From CALODL01 sp942492115 (GTDB taxonomy: Bacteria > Planctomycetota > Phycisphaerae > UBA1845 > CAIVHJ01), in assembly GCA_942492115.1 (NCBI GenBank), contig CALODL010000015.1:124001-188000 (forward strand): a stretch of DNA of 64,000 nt, in the 5' to 3' direction. The position numbers and the translations under genes are program-made. Positions within the stretch are counted from its first letter, which is position 1. Each line of letters begins with the position of its first letter. Positions 34,317-42,655 of this stretch are shown in pieces. Below the pieces are notes generated by a model that was not told the DNA's origin, searched no databases, and saw nothing but the letters and a program-made list of their open reading frames with translations.

Positions 34317-35207
34317 TCAGCCTGCGCTGGGATTCGCCGACGGAGCCGAAGCTGCATCACCGACCACGACCGCCTCGGCAGCCTTTGACTCGGTCACCGG
34401 AGCAGGCGGCGCGTCTGCGGGCGCTGCACCCGGTTCCTCGGCCATCTGACTGGTGGTCGGACGGCGGGAACGCTTGCGCGGCTGCGGTGCCGTCGGCGCT
34501 ACGTCGTCGCCACCGACCGGGCGGATACGCTTACCTTCTTCGACCGCGTCGGCCAGCAACGACACGACGATGTCGATCGCGCGAATGGCATCATCATTCC
34601 CCGGAATGGGGATATCGATGTAGTCCGGATCCGAATCGGTATCCAGCAGGCAGATCGTCGGGATGCCCAACTTGCGTGCTTCGAGCACGGCATTGTGCTC
34701 GCGACGGGCGTCGATGAGAACGACCACACCGGGCAACTTGGACATGTTCCGGATGCCGGACAGGTTACGCATGATCTTCGTGCGTTCACGTGTCAGGCGC
34801 GACTGGGTCTTCTTGCTCTCGGCCTGGAGGAGGCCGGTCGCTTCCATGTTCTCGAGTTCCTCGAGACGGGTGAGACGACTGCGGATCGTCCGGAAGTTGG
34901 TCAGGGTGCCACCGAGCCAGCGCTCGTAGACCGCATGCATGCCGGTGCGCTCGGCGTTGTCTTTGATCGAGGCTTTGGCCTGGCGCTTGGTCCCGACGAA
35001 AAGCACGTCCTTGCCGGAGGACACCACCTGGGCCACGAACTTGCGTGCCCGCAACAGGCCCTTGACCGTCTCCTTGATGTTGACGAGATGGACGCCGTTG
35101 CGTTTGCCGAGGATGTACATCCCCATCTTGGGGTTCCACCGACTCGACTGATGACCGAAGTGAATTCCGGATTCGACAAGCTGCTGAACTAGATCCGACG
35201 TCGACAA
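34317..35207 (-). CDS. rpsB: 30S ribosomal protein S2 with C-terminal Ala/Pro extension
   Basis: 296 residues; a typical S2 is about 240. The core is clear: LVQQLVESGIHFGHQSSRWNP, YILGKRNGVHLVNI, RWLGGTLTNFRTI and GIPTICLLDTDSDPDYIDIPIPG. The extra 55 residues (basic RKRSRRPT, then Ala/Pro/Glu-rich) probably form a disordered tail, seen in several planctomycete and actinobacterial S2 proteins. First gene of the translation cluster. Confidence 0.97.
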   Translation of the reverse strand: MSTSDLVQQLVESGIHFGHQSSRWNPKMGMYILGKRNGVHLVNIKETVKGLLRARKFVAQVVSSGKDVLFVGTKRQAKASIKDNAERTGMHAVYERWLGGTLTNFRTIRSRLTRLEELENMEATGLLQAESKKTQSRLTRERTKIMRNLSGIRNMSKLPGVVVLIDARREHNAVLEARKLGIPTICLLDTDSDPDYIDIPIPGNDDAIRAIDIVVSLLADAVEEGKRIRPVGGDDVAPTAPQPRKRSRRPTTSQMAEEPGAAPADAPPAPVTESKAAEAVVVGDAASAPSANPSAG

Positions 35208-35445
35208 ACCACACCTCCAAATAACCTACGGACGCGTCTCTTAAGACACGGCGCTCGCGTCCACTACAGAGTTAGTCATGATTCTCGATCGCAAGAAATC
35301 CTGGCTCCAGGCGCCGTTAGGGACTGGGGCAGGCCTCCCGCGGTGCAAACCACTGAACGTAAGCGGGTTGCAGAAACTGGGTTTCAGGGGGAATTGTACA
35401 GCATCTCGGGTAGAGAAGAAACACCGATTCCCTATACTGTTCCCC

Positions 35446-36708
35446 ATGATTCTCGCACCCTCAGGGCCCAACATCTTCATTTCAGCGGCCGAACCGAGTG
35501 CTGATCTTCACGCCGCCTCGCTGATCGAGGCTGTTCGAAAACTGGAACCCCGCGCGCGATTCACAGGCGTGGCGGGACCGAGAATGCGTCGTGCTGGCTG
35601 TAACTCTATCTACGACATGACCAAACATTCGTCGATGCTGACTGCGGTGCTCGGCCAGGCCCACCATGCCTATCGCATGTTGTCGTTGGCCCGCCACGCG
35701 TTAGAGCAGACGGCGTTCGACCTGGCCGTGGTTGTCGATGCACCCACGCTGCACCTGCCCGTCGCCAAGCACGCCGGTGCTGCCGGGATCCCGGTGCTGT
35801 ACTATATCGCCCCGCAGACCTGGGCCTGGGGCGGCAATCTGCGGATTCCGCGGGTCAGGGCCCGCGTGGATCGGATCGCCTGCATCTGGCCCTTCGAGGA
35901 GCCGTACTTTCGCAGCCATGGGATCGACGCCGACTACGTCGGCCATCCGCTGTTCGCCCGTCTGACCGCCCGCCAGGTCGATCGCAATGCGGTCGAGGCC
36001 CTGCGGAGCCATGGTGGCCCCGTCTTGACCATCATGCCGGGCTCGCGGCGCCATGTCGTCGAAGAGAACTTCTCCAATCAACTGGCGGTCGCCCAGGCGG
36101 TTCGCGGCCGGTTCCCGGCCCTGAAGATCCTCGTGTCCGTGGCCAACGCCCGCGTCAAGCACTGCCTCCGTGGGATCATGGCCGACCTGGACTCGACCGG
36201 GGTCGAACTGCACCAGCGTGAAAACGCGGAGTTGCTCGCGGCGGCCGACCTCGCCCTGGTTGCCTCCGGCACGGTGACGCTCGAAGCCGCCTATCACCGG
36301 ACGCCCATGATCGTGATGTACAACAGCTCGCGACGCCTGTACCCGTTCGTCCAGTGGCTCATCAGCACACCCTACTTCTCGTTGCCCAACATCCTTGCCC
36401 AACGCGAACTCGTCCCCGAGTTCATGCCCTACTACGTGTCCATCGATCCGATTGTGGACCGGGCCCTGGGCTTGATGAGCGACCCCGACGCCAGACGGCA
36501 CATGGCGGCTGAACTCGGTCGCACCATCGACCCATTCGTGCACACACAGGCATCGGACACCACGGCGCGCATCGTCCTGGACATGGTCGAATCACGGAGG
36601 CTGGCGCCGCCGGCAGAAAAGCACCGGAAATGGTTGAGTTTCCTGCGCAACAAACCGAACGTTCCGGCCCCTGCCGCAGGGCAACTGGAAGAAGAAATCA
36701 AGCAGTAA
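35446..36708 (+). CDS. lpxB: Lipid-A-disaccharide synthase
   Basis: 420 residues from the ATG at 35446; an upstream frame to 35278 encodes unlike sequence. This GT19 glycosyltransferase joins UDP-diacylglucosamine to lipid X in lipid A synthesis at the inner membrane. Signatures: IFISAAEPSADLHAA, YYIAPQTWAWGG, the nucleotide-binding LTIMPGSRRHVVEENF and LVASGTVTLEAAYHRTPMIV. A TATACT hexamer ends 7 bp before the ATG and no ribosome site is present, so a leaderless message is possible. Implies an LPS outer membrane. Confidence 0.93.
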   Translation: MILAPSGPNIFISAAEPSADLHAASLIEAVRKLEPRARFTGVAGPRMRRAGCNSIYDMTKHSSMLTAVLGQAHHAYRMLSLARHALEQTAFDLAVVVDAPTLHLPVAKHAGAAGIPVLYYIAPQTWAWGGNLRIPRVRARVDRIACIWPFEEPYFRSHGIDADYVGHPLFARLTARQVDRNAVEALRSHGGPVLTIMPGSRRHVVEENFSNQLAVAQAVRGRFPALKILVSVANARVKHCLRGIMADLDSTGVELHQRENAELLAAADLALVASGTVTLEAAYHRTPMIVMYNSSRRLYPFVQWLISTPYFSLPNILAQRELVPEFMPYYVSIDPIVDRALGLMSDPDARRHMAAELGRTIDPFVHTQASDTTARIVLDMVESRRLAPPAEKHRKWLSFLRNKPNVPAPAAGQLEEEIKQ

Positions 36709-36731
36709 ATCGAGGGAAAAAGAGGGGGTTT

Positions 36732-37103
36732 CTAAGACACCTTCGAACCAGGTGGCAGATCCTCGTCGGTGGTCAGGATAATGACCTGTGCGCGATCTTC
36801 CGGACTCCCGGCCAGGAGCATGCCCTGGCTGACTTCGCCACGCAGTTTGCGGGGCGCGAGGTTGGCGACCACGATGATGTTCTTGCCCACCAGCTGATCG
36901 GCCTCATAGAACCCGCGCAATCCAGCACACAGTTGGCGCTGCTCCGTGCCCAGATCGATCTTCAAGACGAACAGTCTATCGGCGTTGGGGTGTTCGCTGG
37001 CCTCGAGCACCTTCGCCACACGCAGATCGATCTTCGCGAAATCGTCGTACTGGATGATGTTCGAGATCGTCGGTTCGTTCGGTACGGCGGATTCGTCTGA
37101 CAT
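36732..37103 (-). CDS. tRNA-binding OB-fold protein (MetG C-terminal/CsaA-like)
   Basis: 123 residues from an ATG with GGAG 8 bp upstream; a longer frame to 37283 runs over the promoter of manA. The sequence YDDFAKIDLRVAKVLEASEH, then LCAGLRGFYEADQLVGKNII and LRGEVSQGMLLAG, is the domain found at the C-terminus of methionyl-tRNA synthetase (dimerisation and tRNA binding) and in the stand-alone CsaA chaperone. Here it stands alone, so it could serve a split MetG or act like CsaA. Confidence 0.88.
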   Translation of the reverse strand: MSDESAVPNEPTISNIIQYDDFAKIDLRVAKVLEASEHPNADRLFVLKIDLGTEQRQLCAGLRGFYEADQLVGKNIIVVANLAPRKLRGEVSQGMLLAGSPEDRAQVIILTTDEDLPPGSKVS

Positions 37104-37236
37104 CGCGGATTCTCCTGCACAAAGTGCCCTGTGAACCGCAGAGTCTAAGGACATCGTGAACAGGCGACAACCTGGCCGCAGGCCGACGGTCTCCCATGGC
37201 TTGACCTGAGGAGGTTGATCTTCCACACTCTCACGC

Positions 37237-38313
37237 ATGGCCACACACCCGCTCAAGTTCGTGCCGATCCTCAAACACCGCATCTGGGGTGGTCAGGCAC
37301 TCAAAACCGTCCTCGGAAAGCCGTGTCCACCTGACGACACAATCGGCGAATCGTGGGAACTGGCGGATCTGCCTGACGACAAGTCGGTGGTCGATGGCGG
37401 TCCGATGGCCGGCCGCACACTGGACCAGCTCGTTGAGGAATGGGGCACAGATCTCTACGGTCGAGCCGAACTGTTCCAGGGTTCATTCCCCTTGCTCATC
37501 AAGTTCCTCGACGCTCAGACAGACCTCAGCGTACAGGTCCATCCCGACCCCGCCATGGCCGAACGACTGGGCGTCCGCATCAAGCATGAAGCGTGGTACA
37601 TCATCGACTGCATGCCCGATGCGGTCATCTACCGGGGCCTCAAGCCCGGCGTCACGCGCGAGCAATTCGCCACGGCCGTGGCCGCCGGACGGTGCGCCGA
37701 ACTCCTCGAACGCATCCCGATCAAGCCGGGACAATGTTATTACCTGCCAAGCGGCACCGTGCACGCACTGGGCGCCGGCGTCCTCGTCGCCGAAATCCAG
37801 ACCCCCTCCGACATCACGTACCGCGTGTTCGATTGGAACCGTACCGATCCGACCACGGGCCGCGGTCGTGATCTGCACATCAATGAGGCGCTCGAGTGCA
37901 TCCACTTTGGTCCGTTCGACTGCTCGGCCGAGCAGCGCAGCCACGTCGCCAGCTACTGGACGACGGTGACGCGTCTGGTGTCCTGTGCATCGTTCCGCAT
38001 CGAAAAGGTCCGGATGGTCGGCGGCCTCGAACAGGCAATACCCTACGCCGAACCGGTGGTGTGGATCGTGCTCGAAGGCAGCGGTGAAATCAGCTATCGG
38101 GGCGGGGCCGAGCCGGTCCAGTTTCGGACCGGGGAGACGGTCCTGCTGCCTGCCGCCCTCGAGCAGGCGACTCTCAAAGTGAACGAAGACAGTGTGTGGC
38201 TCGAAGTCACCCTGCCCTCCGAGAGCGACCTCGCAGGGTTCGCCCACCCGCCTCGTGAGTCCGATCCCGGGGATGACCCGGCCCCGATCCAGATCGGGCT
38301 TCCCCCCAGGTAG
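37237..38313 (+). CDS. manA: Mannose-6-phosphate isomerase, class I
   Basis: 358 residues of a zinc cupin enzyme converting mannose-6-phosphate and fructose-6-phosphate. Visible: IWGGQALKTVLGK, the metal ligands in DLSVQVHPDPAMAE and HEAWYIID, and YYLPSGTVHALGAGVLVAEI with the zinc His. The C-terminal cupin is present (IVLEGSGEISYRGG). It diverges from the tRNA-binding protein gene, so both promoters lie within 37104-37236. Confidence 0.92.
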   Translation: MATHPLKFVPILKHRIWGGQALKTVLGKPCPPDDTIGESWELADLPDDKSVVDGGPMAGRTLDQLVEEWGTDLYGRAELFQGSFPLLIKFLDAQTDLSVQVHPDPAMAERLGVRIKHEAWYIIDCMPDAVIYRGLKPGVTREQFATAVAAGRCAELLERIPIKPGQCYYLPSGTVHALGAGVLVAEIQTPSDITYRVFDWNRTDPTTGRGRDLHINEALECIHFGPFDCSAEQRSHVASYWTTVTRLVSCASFRIEKVRMVGGLEQAIPYAEPVVWIVLEGSGEISYRGGAEPVQFRTGETVLLPAALEQATLKVNEDSVWLEVTLPSESDLAGFAHPPRESDPGDDPAPIQIGLPPR

Positions 38314-38537
38314 CCCAACTGGCTCCTGAGGGGCTTTCCGGCCGACACTTTGAAAGAACTTTGAGTCCGGATTCAATTCTGACTGCAACGATGTTAAGAT
38401 CTTGATGCTGCAAGTGTTGCACGCCACCGTGCCCCGGACTCCTGTCGTGGGGCGAACTGTTCCAGGATGACGATAGGCGCACGTCCGTGACCTGACTAAG
38501 CTGGAGGCACGCCCTCTCCGATGGCGTGGCCGCACAT
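38314..38537. other. Intergenic region before the pseudouridine synthase
   Basis: 224 bp with no gene. TTCAATTCTG near 38389 and TGTTAAGATC near 38412 could be promoter-like AT-rich patches. CCCCGGACTCC with GTGGGGCG near 38432-38456 can pair to form a CCCC/GGGG hairpin, which might be a leader structure or terminator of manA. No known riboswitch is recognised. Confidence 0.3.
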
Positions 38538-39350
38538 ATGACTTTGAGTTCTGACAACAAACAAAGAATACAGAAGATATTGGCAGCAGCCGGTTACGGG
38601 TCGCGACGAGCCTGTGAGGAACTCGTTCTTGCCGGCCTGGTGGAAGTCAATGGCGAGGTCCGTGACGAATTGCCCGTTCTCGTCGATCCGCGCACCGACG
38701 ACATCCGCATCGAAGGTCGGCGGCTCAAACGCGAACGGCTCGCGTACTTCCTGTTGAACAAACCCAAGGGTGTACTGTGTACGAACAACGACCCGGATGG
38801 CCGGCGCGTGGCCGGCGATCTGCTCGTGGGCGTGCGTGAGAGAGTCTATCCCGTGGGCCGGCTCGACGCCGACAGTACGGGGCTGCTGCTCATGACCAAT
38901 GATGGAGAGATGGCCAATCGCCTGACACATCCACGCTACGGTGTCGAGAAAACATACGTTGCGTCCATTCGCGGGCGACTGAACAGCGAGAACAGTGAGA
39001 AGCTGCGCAAGGGCATCTGGTTGTCGGAGGGCAAGGCGACCACGGCGGCCATTCGCATCCTGCACAACGGCCGTGAACGCAGCACACTCGAGATTCGATT
39101 ACGCGAGGGCCGCAACCGGCAGATTCGCCGCATGCTCGCTCGATTGGGTCACAAGATCATCAGCCTGCGGCGAACACGAATCGGACCGCTGAATGTGAAG
39201 GGGCTCGGCGCAGGCAGGTTCAGGCCGCTGACCCCGGCGGAAATCGGAATATTGAAGAGGTTGGGCACCGGGCGCTCGGAGCGCCGGACGACCGGCCGTC
39301 CGCACGAGGCGCGGGGAGTACATAAACGAGCACACGCTACCGGATCCTAG
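38538..39350 (+). CDS. 23S/16S rRNA pseudouridine synthase (RsuA/RluB family)
   Basis: 270 residues from ATG 38538; a GTG at 38526 is also possible. It has an N-terminal S4 RNA-binding domain (RIQKILAAAGYGSRRACEEL with VEVNGE) and the RsuA-family catalytic core with VGRLDADSTGLLLMTNDG, where Asp of GRLD is the nucleophile, and a C-terminal LREGRNRQIRRMLA signature. RluB-like by length. The last 25 residues are basic. Confidence 0.92.
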   Translation: MTLSSDNKQRIQKILAAAGYGSRRACEELVLAGLVEVNGEVRDELPVLVDPRTDDIRIEGRRLKRERLAYFLLNKPKGVLCTNNDPDGRRVAGDLLVGVRERVYPVGRLDADSTGLLLMTNDGEMANRLTHPRYGVEKTYVASIRGRLNSENSEKLRKGIWLSEGKATTAAIRILHNGRERSTLEIRLREGRNRQIRRMLARLGHKIISLRRTRIGPLNVKGLGAGRFRPLTPAEIGILKRLGTGRSERRTTGRPHEARGVHKRAHATGS

Positions 39351-39355
39351 TCACC

Positions 39356-40195
39356 ATGCCTGACGCACTGACGACAACAACACCTCCTCCGCACAAGCCG
39401 CGGATGCTCTTTCTCTCCGCGATCACCCTGTGCACCATTGGCCTGCTGTTCGGACTGAGTATCCTCTACACCGACATGTACGTGGATGAAGCGAAACCCC
39501 GATATGGTCTCGCCGCCGCCCTGGCACTCCCATCACTGGCCATCGGAATCGTGCTGTTTCTCAACCGTCGCGTCCGCAACCTGCAACGCGAACAGGCCAG
39601 CCGACTCGAGGCCCTCGACCGCAACGGTGAGCGGATGGCCCAGTTCGTCATGAGCCTGGTGGGCGAGCTCGAGGACAAGATCCACAAGGAAACGGCCTCG
39701 CAATTGCGCAGTGCGCTGGGTGACGGCGAGGTGCCGCCGACGGGCCACCTGCCCGGAACCGGGCCGCTCATGCGCAGCACCCTCGAACTGATCAGCTCGT
39801 CGCTGCTTCATCCCACACACTACAATGACGCCCGAAGAATCTTACCGCCCTGCCGCGACTTCGCGCTGCAACTCGAGAACGCCGGTTTCGATGATCTGGC
39901 CGGAGTACTCAGCGAACGGCTCGACCACTTCGAGAACGATGTCCTCGAGGACCTGCGCCGGCGATATCTGCGCCACCTCGACAACCGCGAATGGATCGCC
40001 GCTCTCGAAGTCAGTGAGACCATCGAGACCGTATTCACCTCGACGCCGTTGGCCCGTGATGTCGAACAGATGCGTCCGAGCCTGGTACAAGCCATCCAGG
40101 ATGACATCATCCGTCGCCGCAGCGGTCGTCCGCCGTCAGACCGGCTCAGCACCGTTGATCTCGAGTTGTCCGATCAGGTCGCCGAATCGGCGTAA
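39356..40195 (+). CDS. Membrane protein of unknown function with cytoplasmic helical tail
   Basis: 279 residues. Two membrane helices near residues 19-41 (SAITLCTIGLLFGLSILYT) and 48-66, then a long helical region with possible coiled coil (NRRVRNLQREQASRLEALDR) to the C-terminus. It starts 5 bp after the pseudouridine synthase gene, so the two are co-transcribed. Its last 60 bp overlap the 3' end of pyrD on the other strand. Confidence 0.65.
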   Translation: MPDALTTTTPPPHKPRMLFLSAITLCTIGLLFGLSILYTDMYVDEAKPRYGLAAALALPSLAIGIVLFLNRRVRNLQREQASRLEALDRNGERMAQFVMSLVGELEDKIHKETASQLRSALGDGEVPPTGHLPGTGPLMRSTLELISSSLLHPTHYNDARRILPPCRDFALQLENAGFDDLAGVLSERLDHFENDVLEDLRRRYLRHLDNREWIAALEVSETIETVFTSTPLARDVEQMRPSLVQAIQDDIIRRRSGRPPSDRLSTVDLELSDQVAESA

Positions 40196-41110
40196 CCCGC
40201 GTCCCGACAAATACGCGCGCAGACCCTCGGCAATCTTCTGCGGTGTCCCCGGGTCCACGAACAATGCAGTGCCGATGGCCACGGCCGAAGCGCCCGCGAG
40301 AGCGAACTCCACGGCATCCTGCCAGCTGCGCACGCCCCCCATGCCGATGATCGGCACACCACGTCGGGCGGCCACGCGCGTGTAGACCTGATGAACGAGG
40401 TTCAGCGCCAGCGGTTTGATGGCCGGTCCACTGAGGCCACCCGTGCCACGACTGAGCATGGGCTGCCAGCGGTCGATGTGAATGCTCAACCCGACGAAGG
40501 TGTTGACCATGGACAGCGCCTGGGCCCCACCATCGAGCGCCGCTTCGGCCATCGTGACGATGTCAGTCACATTGGGGCTCAGTTTGACGACGAGGGCCGA
40601 TTGAGAGACGACTGCGCGAACCGCGCTGACCAGCTCGCGGAGACGCGCGGGATCCGTCCCGAAGAACATCCCGTCAGCGACATTTGGACAGGACACGTTG
40701 AGTTCGAAGCCGGCGATCGCAGGCTCACCGTCCAAACGCCGGCACACCGTGAGGTAATCTTCGATGCTGTGGCCGGCGACGTTGACGAGTACCGGCACAC
40801 CGAGGGCCGGCAGCTCGGGAACCTTTTCCTCCACGAACCGTTCGAGGCCGATGTTGGCCAACCCGATCGCGTTGAGCATGCCACCACACGTTTCAACGAT
40901 CCGCTCGGGACGATTACCCTTGCGCGGTTCGGGGGTAATGCTCTTGGTGGTAAACGCGCCGAGTTGCCTGAAATCGAGCTTTCCGGCGTATTCGTGACCG
41001 TAGCCGCAGGTACCGGAGGCGGTCAGAGTCGGGGACCGCAGAGTCAGGCCAGCGATATCGACCGACAGGTCGACATCAGCCGGGTCAATCGTGGTACGCT
41101 GCCTGGTCAT
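40136..41110 (-). CDS. pyrD: Dihydroorotate dehydrogenase, class 1B catalytic subunit
   Basis: 324 residues from ATG 41110; the frame extends to 41275 without family similarity. This FMN enzyme oxidises dihydroorotate in pyrimidine synthesis. Motifs: GLTLRSPTLTASGTCGYG, SITPEPRKGN, GFELNVSCPN (catalytic Cys of class 1), LVVKLSPNVTDI and PIIGMGGVRSWQDAVEF with GASAVAIGTA. Class 1B normally pairs with a PyrK electron-transfer subunit, not seen in the window. Convergent overlap of 60 bp with the preceding gene. Confidence 0.93.
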   Translation of the reverse strand: MTRQRTTIDPADVDLSVDIAGLTLRSPTLTASGTCGYGHEYAGKLDFRQLGAFTTKSITPEPRKGNRPERIVETCGGMLNAIGLANIGLERFVEEKVPELPALGVPVLVNVAGHSIEDYLTVCRRLDGEPAIAGFELNVSCPNVADGMFFGTDPARLRELVSAVRAVVSQSALVVKLSPNVTDIVTMAEAALDGGAQALSMVNTFVGLSIHIDRWQPMLSRGTGGLSGPAIKPLALNLVHQVYTRVAARRGVPIIGMGGVRSWQDAVEFALAGASAVAIGTALFVDPGTPQKIAEGLRAYLSGRGLRRFGDLIGQLEINGAEPV

Positions 41111-41259
41111 GCGGTGCAGAATAGCAGGTTGTCCGACAGATTCGAGGCTGCGCTGGGCCAGCGAACCATCGGGATTCCTTGCTGTATGATACGGGCCAAT
41201 GCCGATGCTCAAGTGGGACATGTCCCCGGGCACAGAATGTCGTGGAAAGAGGAACGACC

Positions 41260-41757
41260 ATGAGCTCAGACGCACGCGTTGCCGTTTTCCCGGGCGCTTT
41301 CGACCCGCCGACGCTCGGCCACCTCGACATCATCACCCGGTGTGCCAAGCTGTTCCCGAAACTCGTCGTCGGCGTGGGACAAAACCCTGAGAAGCAGGCG
41401 TTGTTCGGCATCGAGGAACGCGTCGACATGCTCAGTATCGAGTTGGCCGACATCACCAACGTCGAAGTGCAGCCCTACGAAGGCCTGACCATGGAGTTCG
41501 TTCGTTCGATCGATGCCAGCGTCATCGTGCGCGGTATCCGGGACTCCGTGGATCTCCGTTCCGAACTACAGGCCGCCAACACCAATCTGCTGGTCGGCGA
41601 CGTCGAAACCATCTTCCTCATGACATCCGATCAGCATGCCCTGACATCGAGTACCCTCATCAAACAAATCGTTACCATTGGCGGCTACGAACCCTCACGG
41701 CTCACGCGCCTGGTCCCACCGACCGTGCTGGAGCGGCTGCTGAACAAGCTGGGGTAG
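41260..41757 (+). CDS. coaD: Phosphopantetheine adenylyltransferase
   Basis: 165 residues from ATG 41260 with an AGAGGA ribosome site. It transfers AMP to phosphopantetheine in coenzyme A synthesis. The nucleotidyltransferase signature FPGAFDPPTLGHLDII (HxGH written TLGH), VIVRGIRDSVDLRSELQ and LTSSTLIKQI are present. Full length. Confidence 0.95.
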   Translation: MSSDARVAVFPGAFDPPTLGHLDIITRCAKLFPKLVVGVGQNPEKQALFGIEERVDMLSIELADITNVEVQPYEGLTMEFVRSIDASVIVRGIRDSVDLRSELQAANTNLLVGDVETIFLMTSDQHALTSSTLIKQIVTIGGYEPSRLTRLVPPTVLERLLNKLG

Positions 41758-41805
41758 GTCGCGGTCGACCCACGATTCGGCACGAAGTGGGTAATGGGAG
41801 AGGAC

Positions 41806-42036
41806 CTACTTCCCCCCATTGTCCTCCGGAGGCGGGGGATTGGCTGGAAGTTCTTCACGAGTGGAGGCGCTGTCGATCTCGCCCTTGACGTCATTCAGCC
41901 CGCGTTTGAATTCGACGATGCTCTTGCCCATCGATCGGGCCACATCAGGCAAACGGCGGCCGAAAATCAGCAAAGCGACAACGCCGATGACCGCCCATTC
42001 AAGAGCGCCGAAAGTAAATGCGAGCATGGTGGACAT
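41806..42036 (-). CDS. tatA: Sec-independent translocase subunit TatA
   Basis: 76 residues. One N-terminal membrane helix (GALEWAVIGVVALLIFG) with the FG hinge, then the amphipathic helix RLPDVARSMGKSIVEFKRG and an acidic/Pro-rich tail, all typical of TatA/E that forms the pore for folded proteins. TatC is not in the window. Last gene of the tmk-holB operon. Confidence 0.92.
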   Translation of the reverse strand: MSTMLAFTFGALEWAVIGVVALLIFGRRLPDVARSMGKSIVEFKRGLNDVKGEIDSASTREELPANPPPPEDNGGK

Positions 42037-42065
42037 GGTGTTTCCTAACCGTTCAAGGCAGGGGG

Positions 42066-42626
42066 TTACTCGGGCTCCGGGTCGGAATCCGGCAGCGGTT
42101 CTCCACTCTCGTCGAGTTCGATCTCGTACGCGGTGTCGAAGGCATCATCAAAGCGAAAGACGTCTTCGAAATCCTCGATGCGATCCTCGGGCTGCTTCTG
42201 CAGATAATCATTGTCGACCAGGGCGAAGACGATCTCGCCGAAATCACGCGTTCGCCTGATGTTCCAATGCAACAGGACGGCAGGCGCCATGTGCCCCCAA
42301 CGACGCAGGGCATAGTCACGCAGGCCCCAGCACAGACTCTGGCCTGACACATGGCGGTTGAGCTCTTCGAATCCCCCCGCATCCTCGATGAGTTCCTCAA
42401 CCTCGTCATTGAGTTGCCCGTTGATATGCAACAACTCCAACTGGTCGAGATCCAGGCTGTTCTGGATCATGAAATCGTGGACCCGACGTTGAGCGTCTGA
42501 CATCTCGCCGTGCACGTGCTTGACCGCAAACGTCAGCCCCTCCTGAACGAACTGAAAAGCGTCGAGAGGGAACTTACCGACCTCCCGGATCACGTCGCGA
42601 ATCTCTTTTTGTGGCTTCTTGACCAT
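42066..42626 (-). CDS. Minf_1886/Plancto_Ver family protein
   Basis: 186 residues. IREVGKFPLDAFQFVQEGL, HISGQSLCWGLRDYALRRWG-like text (here HVSGQSLCWGLRDY) and RTRDFGEIVFALVDNDYLQK match the small family restricted mostly to Planctomycetes and Verrucomicrobia. Its function is unknown. The tail is acidic. It lies 29 bp from both neighbours in the operon. The name is recalled, not searched. Confidence 0.8.
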   Translation of the reverse strand: MVKKPQKEIRDVIREVGKFPLDAFQFVQEGLTFAVKHVHGEMSDAQRRVHDFMIQNSLDLDQLELLHINGQLNDEVEELIEDAGGFEELNRHVSGQSLCWGLRDYALRRWGHMAPAVLLHWNIRRTRDFGEIVFALVDNDYLQKQPEDRIEDFEDVFRFDDAFDTAYEIELDESGEPLPDSDPEPE

Positions 42627-42655
42627 TGCTTGTTCTATATCGAAAACTTCACTCT

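Noticed and set aside
38401..38525. SRP RNA or other known ncRNA before the pseudouridine synthase
   Set aside because: A CCCC/GGGG hairpin is present but the conserved SRP, 6S, RNase P or riboswitch motifs are not.
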